In this document: in pieces, positions 6,818-11,724 of the stretch | Position numbering within the stretch: position 1 is the first letter of the stretch | Layout of the letters: each line of letters opens with the position of its first letter | Origin: an uncultured Rubellimicrobium sp. | GTDB taxonomy: Bacteria; Pseudomonadota; Alphaproteobacteria; Rhodobacterales; Rhodobacteraceae | Assembly: GCA_902805995.1 (NCBI GenBank) | Contig: CADCUU010000406.1 | Location: 1-11,724, forward strand | Direction: 5' to 3' | DNA: 11,724 nucleotides | Program-made: the position numbers and the translations under genes | The notes under the pieces: generated by a model | Database searches by the model: none | What the model was told of the DNA's origin: nothing | The model's input: only the letters and a program-made list of their open reading frames with translations

Positions 6818-7948
6818 TCAGGGCTGGGTCAGGTCGGTCCAAAGGGAGGACAGGAATGTCCGCCCCTCGGCCAGGCGTTCGGTGAGGCTCCCGGCATCAC
6901 GCCGGATGCGCAGCTCGACGGCCTGGCCGGCAAGCGTCGCGTCGATGGGTTCCTCGGGCAGGAGGCGGACGGGCACGTAGTCGTCCCCCGCAGCCACCGC
7001 GGCAGCGGCGCGCGCATTATCCAGCTGGCCGAAGATCATGCGACCGTCGGCCAGGCGGAGCTCGGCGCCACCAGCCTGCTGGAGCGGGAAGAGATCCTCC
7101 CTAGGGATGGAAGCTTCGACCGCGGTGGTTTGTTCCCCCTCCACCAGCGTCAACACGGGCTCACCGGCAAGGACGGTGCTGCCTTCGACGATGCCCGCCG
7201 GCAGGGCCTCGCAGTCGCAGGGCATGGCGATGGACAGGGTCTCGCCGCTCGTGGTGGCGATGGCGAAGGCCACCTCGCCCTGGGGCGCGGCGGTGTCGAG
7301 GTAGGTGATCTGCCCGTCGGCCACGGCCCGCAGGGTTTCCCCCGCGATGACGACCTGCCCCGGGGCGGCGATCCGTGTCACGAGCAGCCGTTCGGCCATG
7401 AACGTGGCGGCGACCGCGAACAGCAGCAGCGCCAGCGCCAGCACGGCCACCGTGCCCAGGATCCGGCGGATCGTGCCGAGCGGGCTCGTTCCGGTGGCTC
7501 GCGCGCCGCCGGCTTTGGGGGCGGGCTGGGCGCCGGCCCGGATGACCGTCCCGAAGGACGTCATGTCGCCCGAGATGTATTCGTTCAGGATGTGGCGCAG
7601 CTGCGGGAGATGGTCGCCCGTGGGCTCGGTGAAGCGCAGCACGAGCCGCTGGGGCGAGTCCCGCAGGATGCGCGCCTTGGGATGGAGCGAGACGCTGAAG
7701 CCGCCGAAGTCGAAGGCGATCCGGACCAGCCGCTCCTGGTTCTCGAGCGCCGGATCGGCGAGCCCGACCACATGCGCCTCCACGAGGGAGATGCCCTCGC
7801 CCGAATACTGGCGGCCGTCGACAAAGGCGACGTAGGGAATGTCGATCAGCGGATGTTCGTTGCCTCCGCTCAGGAAGGCGGGCAGCGCCTGGTCATCGCG
7901 GCCGGAGAAGGTGTCCGGGCGGAGCGGAGTGTCGGTTCGCGGCGTCAT
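6818..7948 (-). CDS. alg44: Alg44-like alginate co-polymerase with degenerate PilZ region
   Basis: 376 aa; Pseudomonas Alg44 is 389. Three parts are visible: a cytoplasmic N-terminal region (about 34-128) in the PilZ position, one membrane helix (about 164-184), and a periplasmic HlyD/membrane-fusion-like region (about 195-350) with biotinyl-lipoyl-type beta pieces such as GSTVLAGEPVLTLVEG (256-271). Alg44 binds Alg8, senses c-di-GMP through PilZ and bridges the periplasm. The PilZ signatures are not seen: there is no RxxxR pair at the N-terminus, and the expected DxSxxG position reads GISLVE (52-57), keeping Ser but not the flanking Asp or Gly. Identification rests on size, layout and position directly after alg8. 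The start at 7948 has AAGGG 6 nt upstream and follows the alg8 stop by 15 bp. Confidence 0.8.
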   Translation of the reverse strand: MTPRTDTPLRPDTFSGRDDQALPAFLSGGNEHPLIDIPYVAFVDGRQYSGEGISLVEAHVVGLADPALENQERLVRIAFDFGGFSVSLHPKARILRDSPQRLVLRFTEPTGDHLPQLRHILNEYISGDMTSFGTVIRAGAQPAPKAGGARATGTSPLGTIRRILGTVAVLALALLLFAVAATFMAERLLVTRIAAPGQVVIAGETLRAVADGQITYLDTAAPQGEVAFAIATTSGETLSIAMPCDCEALPAGIVEGSTVLAGEPVLTLVEGEQTTAVEASIPREDLFPLQQAGGAELRLADGRMIFGQLDNARAAAAVAAGDDYVPVRLLPEEPIDATLAGQAVELRIRRDAGSLTERLAEGRTFLSSLWTDLTQP

Positions 7949-7963
7949 GGGGCACCCTTGGGA

Positions 7964-9430
7964 TCAGAGAAGTCCGGTGAGGAACAGGACGCCCAGGCCG
8001 AACCAGCCATAGGCGAGGAGTTGAACGTAGCGGGAGGAGCCGGCGCGCAGGCGCTGGCGCAGAGTGAGCGGCGCGGCGCGGGAGCCGGAGCCCTGACGGG
8101 TCCAGCGCTGCTGGTCGAGCTTGAACATGACCGAGCTCTTGACCGCGGCGCCGAAGATCTGACCGAAATAGAGAAGCGGCGGGTAGGTGATCGGGAACCC
8201 GCCCCCCCGGAAGAGCGACAGGGCCCAGCAGAAGACGTAGCGGGTGAAGAGCACCCAGGCGACATAGGCCGGAAGGGCCAGCGGGGTCACGAAGACCGTG
8301 GTGAGGAGCACGGCCACGGGTCCCGCGAGCGTCGTCCAGACCGACACCCTCTGGTCGAGGATCGACCACCAGGTGAAGAGCCCGATCCGCCGCGGCCCGA
8401 GCGCCAGAGCCCGGCCGTTCGTCCGCATCATGTTGCCGAACCAGCGCTTCATCAGCGTGACGGCGCTTTCCACGAAGCCCGGCAGGGGCTGCGTTTCCAT
8501 CGACACCGACTTCACGTCGGGCAGGTAGGTCATCAGGTAGCCCCGGCTCAGGAGCCAGAACCAGGTGGACTTGTCGTCCCCCGTGAGGAACTTGACGCGT
8601 CCGAGCCGCCAGTGGTCGATGTAGTCCTGCTGCACCTGGCGGATGAAGGTCGGGTCGGTGGCGAGGTCGGCGCGGATCACCGACATGCGCCCCGTGAGCG
8701 TGAGGACCCGGCCCCCGAAGGCCATGGAGCACATCATCACCTGGCGCTGCATGAACCGCAGGTCGAACCAGTCGCGGAACAGCGGCGCGTCGAGGATCTC
8801 CACCGTCTCGTCGGTGGTGAGGGCGCCCACGCGGGGGTCGCAGAAGAACGGGGCCGCACGCTCCACGAGGTCGGGGGGCACGCAGCTGTCCCCGTCCACG
8901 AAGATCAGGAGGTCGCGGGAACTCGGCGCTTCCCGTGCGAGGATGCGGAGCGACCGGGCGATGGCGTCGCGCTTGCCGGTGCCGGGGATCTGGTCGATCA
9001 CCAGCTTGACCCCCGCCTGGACGGCGGGCGACCGGGCAAAGATCTCTCGGATGATGCGCAGGTCGGCGCCATCCACGACCGAGGCGACGATGGTGGCGCC
9101 GCCTCGGGACTGGGCCGCCGCCTCGAAGATCGTGCGATAGACCCGGGTGGTGACCGCGGGCTCGATCTTGAAGGTCGTGACCATGAAATAGGCGTGGGCG
9201 GGCACCGGACGGGCGCGATAGGCGCTGTCCATCCGGGCGCGCAGCCGCGGATAGACCCACAGCAGGTAGGCCGCGGCCCGGGCGAAGTTGATCGCTGCCC
9301 AGGAGTAGCGCCACAGGCCGACCGCCCCGATCACGAAGATCAGCGATCCGAACTCCCCGAGCCCGCGCGACGAGGCGGCGGACCCGAGGGCCAGGACGAT
9401 CGCGATATAGGCGAGGTGCCCGACCATCAT
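7964..9430 (-). CDS. alg8: Alg8, family 2 glycosyltransferase (mannuronan synthase catalytic subunit)
   Basis: 488 aa; Pseudomonas Alg8 is 494. Two hydrophobic segments at the N-terminus (about 6-20 and 27-48) precede a cytoplasmic GT2 domain, with several more helices after about 366. Catalytic features: FVDGDSC (177-183) with D179/D181, the acceptor-site block FLTGDDKSTW (281-290) with D285, D286 and K287, and a QxxRW-like site at LMKRWFGNMMRTN (326-338). These correspond to the essential Asp-x-Asp and Asp-Asp-Lys residues of Alg8. It polymerises mannuronic acid from GDP-mannuronate and moves the chain through the inner membrane with Alg44. The gene starts 3 bp after the algD stop. Two adjacent ATGs (9430, 9427) are possible; the first is used. 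No strong Shine-Dalgarno is seen, so translation may be coupled to algD. Confidence 0.93.
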   Translation of the reverse strand: MMVGHLAYIAIVLALGSAASSRGLGEFGSLIFVIGAVGLWRYSWAAINFARAAAYLLWVYPRLRARMDSAYRARPVPAHAYFMVTTFKIEPAVTTRVYRTIFEAAAQSRGGATIVASVVDGADLRIIREIFARSPAVQAGVKLVIDQIPGTGKRDAIARSLRILAREAPSSRDLLIFVDGDSCVPPDLVERAAPFFCDPRVGALTTDETVEILDAPLFRDWFDLRFMQRQVMMCSMAFGGRVLTLTGRMSVIRADLATDPTFIRQVQQDYIDHWRLGRVKFLTGDDKSTWFWLLSRGYLMTYLPDVKSVSMETQPLPGFVESAVTLMKRWFGNMMRTNGRALALGPRRIGLFTWWSILDQRVSVWTTLAGPVAVLLTTVFVTPLALPAYVAWVLFTRYVFCWALSLFRGGGFPITYPPLLYFGQIFGAAVKSSVMFKLDQQRWTRQGSGSRAAPLTLRQRLRAGSSRYVQLLAYGWFGLGVLFLTGLL

Positions 9431-9433
9431 GAG

Positions 9434-10750
9434 TTACCAGCAGATCCCTTGGTACGTCCCGTTCGACCGGACGCTCCGGTCGAGCCGGGTGAGGTCGACG
9501 ATCGGCTGCTGGCCGACGGCGCCCAGCAGGGGCTCGCGGGCTTCCTCGTAGTTGTTTCCCACCAGAAGGATCTCGCTGCCCTGGATCAGGTCCTCGATGC
9601 TGGTCTCGATCCGCTTGCTCAGGTCCGGGACCACGGCGTTGCCGCGGTTAGCCGAGGCCGCGTCGCGGAAGGCGATGGCAACGTAGGGGTCATAGATGCG
9701 CACCTCGTGACCGCCCTCGATGAGGCGCGAGGCGAGTTCCGCCAGGGGGCTTTCGCGCAGGTCGTCGGTGCCCGCCTTGAAGCTGATGCCGACAAAGCCC
9801 ACCGATGTCTTGCCGGAGGCACGAACCATCTCCTCGGCCCGCGAGATCTGCTGCTCGTTGGCCTCCAGCACGGAGTGGAGGAGCGGAGCCTCGAGCCCCT
9901 TGGTGCGGGCCAAGGCGCGGAGGGCGCGGACGTCCTTGGGCAGGCAGGAGCCGCCGAAGGCGAAGCCGGGGCGCAGGAAGGCGGGCGACATCGCCACCTT
10001 GCTGTCGCTGCACAGCATCCGCATGACCTGCTGGCCATCGAGCCCGCAGGCCTTGGCGATGTTGCCGATCTCGTTGGCGAAGGTGATCTTGACCGCCCGC
10101 CAGGAGTTCGACGTGTACTTGACCATCTCGGCGGTGGTCACGTCCACGAGGTGGGACTCGCAGGGGAGGTGGTCGTTGAGTTCCTTGAGGATCGCGGTCG
10201 TGCGGTCGTCCATGGAGCCGTACACGATGAGTCCCGGATCGTCGTAGTCCTCGATCGCGGTGCTCTCGCGCAGGAATTCGGGGAAGTAGCCGACGCCGAA
10301 GCCCTCGCCGGCCTCGAGGCCGGAAGCCTGCTCCAGCGCGGGAATGCAGGTGCCCGTCATGGTGCCCGGCACGATCGTCGAGCGGACGATGACCGAGTGG
10401 AAGTCGCCCTTGGCCTTGACAGCCCGGCCGATCGACTCGCAGGCGCCGCGCACGTAGTCGAGGCCCACCGACCCGTCTGGCGCCGAGGGCGTGCCCACGC
10501 AGACGAAGGACGCATCGGTCGCGGCAACCGCCTCGGCGGCGTCGGTCGTGGCGCGCAGCCGCCCTTCGGCGACCATGCGCTCAAGGAGTTCGTCGAGGCC
10601 CTTTTCGACGATGGGCGAACGGCCCTCGTTCACCGCCCGGACCTTTTCCGGGTCGAGATCGACAGCCACCACCTGATGCCCATCGCGCGCGAGACATGCC
10701 GCGGACACGACGCCCACATAGCCGATCCCGAAGACGCTTATCCTAGCCAT
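9434..10750 (-). CDS. algD: GDP-mannose 6-dehydrogenase AlgD
   Basis: 438 aa, matching Pseudomonas AlgD (436) in length and ending in the same GICW. It has an N-terminal Rossmann fold with GIGYVG (8-13), D31 for NAD(H), SPIVEKGLDELL (45-56), CVGTPS (84-89), PEFLREST (157-164), K211, the linker FANEIGNIAKA (224-234), and the active-site block FGGSCLPKD (265-273) with nucleophile C269, then SFKAGTDDLRESP (323-335). It oxidises GDP-mannose twice to GDP-mannuronate with NAD+, the committed step of alginate synthesis, in the cytoplasm. The start at 10750 gives the family N-terminus (MARISVFGIGYVG) and has AAAGG 8 nt upstream. An upstream in-frame ATG at 10798 would add 16 unlike residues. It is the first gene of the operon, after about 290 bp of non-coding DNA. 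Confidence 0.96.
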   Translation of the reverse strand: MARISVFGIGYVGVVSAACLARDGHQVVAVDLDPEKVRAVNEGRSPIVEKGLDELLERMVAEGRLRATTDAAEAVAATDASFVCVGTPSAPDGSVGLDYVRGACESIGRAVKAKGDFHSVIVRSTIVPGTMTGTCIPALEQASGLEAGEGFGVGYFPEFLRESTAIEDYDDPGLIVYGSMDDRTTAILKELNDHLPCESHLVDVTTAEMVKYTSNSWRAVKITFANEIGNIAKACGLDGQQVMRMLCSDSKVAMSPAFLRPGFAFGGSCLPKDVRALRALARTKGLEAPLLHSVLEANEQQISRAEEMVRASGKTSVGFVGISFKAGTDDLRESPLAELASRLIEGGHEVRIYDPYVAIAFRDAASANRGNAVVPDLSKRIETSIEDLIQGSEILLVGNNYEEAREPLLGAVGQQPIVDLTRLDRSVRSNGTYQGICW

Positions 10751-10758
10751 TCTGTTAA

Positions 10759-10763
10759 CCTTT
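10759..10763 (-). promoter_or_regulatory. Ribosome binding site of algD
   Basis: AAAGG on the minus strand, 8 nt upstream of the ATG at 10750. It supports this start rather than the upstream ATG at 10798. Confidence 0.6.
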
Positions 10764-10868
10764 GTGAAACCGTGAGGAGGCCACGCACCGGCCTTCAATT
10801 CGCCGCAATAGCTATGCCTTGTGAGGGGCAGAGATCAGTCGGGAAAGCGGCGGGACGAGGAAGGATCA

Positions 10869-10898
10869 TCCCTACAGCCTGAAGTCCCTTTCCCTACA
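10869..10898. repeat. Direct repeat pair TCCCTACA, 22-bp period
   Basis: Plus-strand copies at 10869-10876 and 10891-10898, identical over 8 bp, with a further CCCTTT-like piece between them. The period is about two DNA turns, so both copies face the same side of the helix, as in operator half-sites. They lie about 120-150 bp upstream of the algD start. Confidence 0.5.
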
Positions 10899-10968
10899 CT
10901 CGTAAGCACCTGCCCCACATGAACCCGCCAGAACGTCTCTGGTTCCCGGCATTATCGAAAGCAGTAAG

Positions 10969-10996
10969 CCGGTCGCGACCGCGCAGGTCGGACCGG
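10969..10996. repeat. Nested inverted repeats upstream of algD
   Basis: CGGTCGCGACCG (10970-10981) is a perfect 12-bp palindrome. Just beyond it GGTC-G-GACC (10986-10994) is a second dyad. The outer arms CCGGTC (10969-10974) and GACCGG (10991-10996) also pair. It may be a paired operator or an alternative hairpin; GC-rich background makes chance possible. Confidence 0.4.
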
Positions 10997-11009
10997 CAAA
11001 CAGGACGCT

Positions 11010-11037
11010 AAACAAAGGAAGAGGGCCCGCAGGCCCC
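11010..11037 (-). terminator. Weak rho-independent terminator after the response regulator gene
   Basis: On the minus strand, 8 bases after the TAA stop, GGGCC-TGCG-GGCCC forms a 5-bp stem (6 with a wobble pair) and is followed by the T-rich tail CTCTTCCTTTGTTT. The T tract is interrupted and the stem short, so termination may be partial and read-through into the alg operon is possible. Confidence 0.45.
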
Positions 11038-11043
11038 GATGAG

Positions 11044-11706
11044 TTACTCGAGCCAGCCCTGCTTGAGGGCGAAGCGCACAAGCTCGCCCCGGTCGGCCAA
11101 GCCAAGCTTGCGAACGCCGCGGGCCCGGTATGTATCGACGGTCTTGTGGCTCAGCCCCAGCTCCGCCGCGATCTGCTTGTGGCTGAGCCCCATGGAGATT
11201 CGCCGCAGGATGGCCTCCTCCCGGGCGCTGAGCTGATGTACGCCGGACCCCTGCCCCGGTCCGGGGGCAGGCAGGAGGGATTCGGCAAAGCGCCGGTCCA
11301 CGTACATGCCGCCATTGGCCACGGCGGTCAGGGCCGTGGTCAGCTGGCTGCTGTCTGCGCTCTTTGGAATAAAGGCTCTGAAGCCCAGCGAAAGGCAGGT
11401 CCGGGCCAACTCCAGGGACGCATCGGAGGCATAGGCCACGAGCTGCAATTCCGGCAGCGCACGGCGCAGGTTATGGACTAACTCCTCGATCCCGCCCGGC
11501 GCCTGGACCGGGTCGAGCACGAGGATAGAGGGACGAATGATCGGAAGATCGCCCGCCTGCTCCCAGCCGAGGCTCACCACATCGTCCCGGCCGAAATACT
11601 TGCTCGAGCTGAAATGCCGACACATGGCCTCGGCCAGGATCGGATTCGTATCGAGCACCGCCACAGCGGCTGGCTTGAGTTGCCGTTTCTTCAACGCGGT
11701 CATCAT
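11044..11706 (-). CDS. LuxR/NarL-type response regulator transcription factor
   Basis: 220 aa. Residues about 13-130 form a receiver-like domain: D19 (acidic-pocket position), D65 in ILVLDPVQAPGG (61-72) as likely phosphoacceptor, S94 at the Thr/Ser switch position and K115 in AFIPKSAD (111-118). Residues 158-220 are a clear LuxR/GerE helix-turn-helix: QLSAREEAILRRISMGLSHK then a second GLSHK and TVDTYRARGVRKL. The acidic pair is reduced to one residue (LDTNP instead of xDDHP). No partner histidine kinase is in the window. It reads in the same direction as the alg operon and sits directly upstream, so a local regulator is a fair guess but not shown. Two adjacent ATGs (11706, 11703); a GGGAG 9 nt upstream favours the first. 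The frame is open to the right edge, so a longer N-terminus is not excluded. Confidence 0.85.
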   Translation of the reverse strand: MMTALKKRQLKPAAVAVLDTNPILAEAMCRHFSSSKYFGRDDVVSLGWEQAGDLPIIRPSILVLDPVQAPGGIEELVHNLRRALPELQLVAYASDASLELARTCLSLGFRAFIPKSADSSQLTTALTAVANGGMYVDRRFAESLLPAPGPGQGSGVHQLSAREEAILRRISMGLSHKQIAAELGLSHKTVDTYRARGVRKLGLADRGELVRFALKQGWLE

Positions 11707-11724
11707 CCGCCCGCACTCCCGGCG

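Larger units (their letters stand above)
10764..11009 (-). promoter_or_regulatory. Non-coding leader upstream of algD, likely promoter/operator region of the alg operon
   Basis: About 250 bp without a convincing gene, between the end of the response regulator and algD, all read leftward. It contains two copies of TCCCTACA (plus strand) 22 bp apart, a 12-bp palindrome at 10970-10981 next to a second dyad, a small CCAGA/TCTGG inverted repeat (10928-10942) and an ATAGCTAT palindrome (10808-10815). A GATAAT hexamer (minus, 10957-10952) resembles a -10 box, but no matching TTGACA-like -35 is present. The promoter is therefore inferred from position. An activator-dependent or alternative-sigma promoter is possible. 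Confidence 0.45.

Noticed and set aside
6777..6842. Upstream in-frame start giving algA 22 extra residues
   Set aside because: The extra residues overlap alg44 and are unlike the family N-terminus, whereas the ATG at 6776 has AAGGAG at 9 nt.
10751..10798. Upstream in-frame start giving algD 16 extra residues
   Set aside because: The Rossmann N-terminus of the family starts at 10750, which has its own ribosome site.
6731..10882. A 1383-codon open frame on the plus strand across algD, alg8, alg44 and part of algA
   Set aside because: It is antisense to four clear enzyme genes, its product is low-complexity (rich in G, R, H, D, E) with no recognisable domain, and high-GC codon bias commonly leaves such frames open.
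10872..11105. 77-codon minus-strand frame between the regulator and algD
   Set aside because: It overlaps the end of the regulator gene out of frame, runs through the proposed terminator and shows no clear ribosome site or protein-like pattern.
1..11724. CRISPR arrays, tRNA/rRNA genes, insertion sequences or attachment sites
   Set aside because: No regular repeat-spacer pattern, no tRNA cloverleaf, no transposase-like protein and no terminal repeats were seen in reading both strands.

Overview
The window is the minus-strand operon of an alginate-type (polymannuronate) exopolysaccharide system, plus one LuxR/NarL-type response regulator gene upstream of it. The DNA is very GC-rich with strong third-position G/C bias, which is why long open frames also appear antisense to the real genes. 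The proteins are recognisable homologues of the Pseudomonas/Azotobacter alginate proteins but diverged from them. Base composition and divergence suggest a high-GC proteobacterium, most plausibly an alphaproteobacterium. That placement is an inference; no rRNA or marker gene is present.

Layout, in the direction of transcription (right to left): response regulator (11706-11044), a weak intrinsic terminator, and about 290 bp of non-coding leader with repeats and dyads. Then come algD (GDP-mannose 6-dehydrogenase), alg8 (synthase glycosyltransferase), alg44 (co-polymerase), algA (mannose-1-phosphate guanylyltransferase), an algG-like beta-helix protein, algI (MBOAT O-acetyl carrier), algJ (SGNH acetyltransferase), a short AlgK-like periplasmic Sel1/TPR protein, and an algX-like SGNH protein cut by the left window edge. 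Gaps within the alg run are 41 bp or less, and four junctions overlap (8-nt with a TTG start, TGATG, TGATG, ATGA), so this should be one transcript. The order D-8-44-A-G-I-J-K-X differs from Pseudomonas D-8-44-K-E-G-X-L-I-J-F-A. AlgE (outer-membrane porin), AlgL (lyase) and AlgF are not in the window; they could lie beyond the left edge.

Working model: AlgA makes GDP-mannose and AlgD oxidises it to GDP-mannuronate. Alg8/Alg44 polymerise and export it across the inner membrane. AlgI, AlgJ and AlgX acetylate it, with AlgG-like and AlgK-like proteins as the periplasmic part. AlgD, Alg8, AlgI, AlgJ and the visible part of AlgX keep their catalytic residues. Three other proteins appear to have lost key sites: Alg44 lacks the PilZ c-di-GMP motifs, the AlgG-like protein lacks the DPHD epimerase motif, and AlgA's C-terminal cupin lacks the phosphomannose-isomerase metal-site motif. 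The AlgK-like protein is short and has no lipobox. Together these suggest a divergent system that may make acetylated polymannuronate without epimerisation and without canonical c-di-GMP gating. This is the most interesting aspect of the window.
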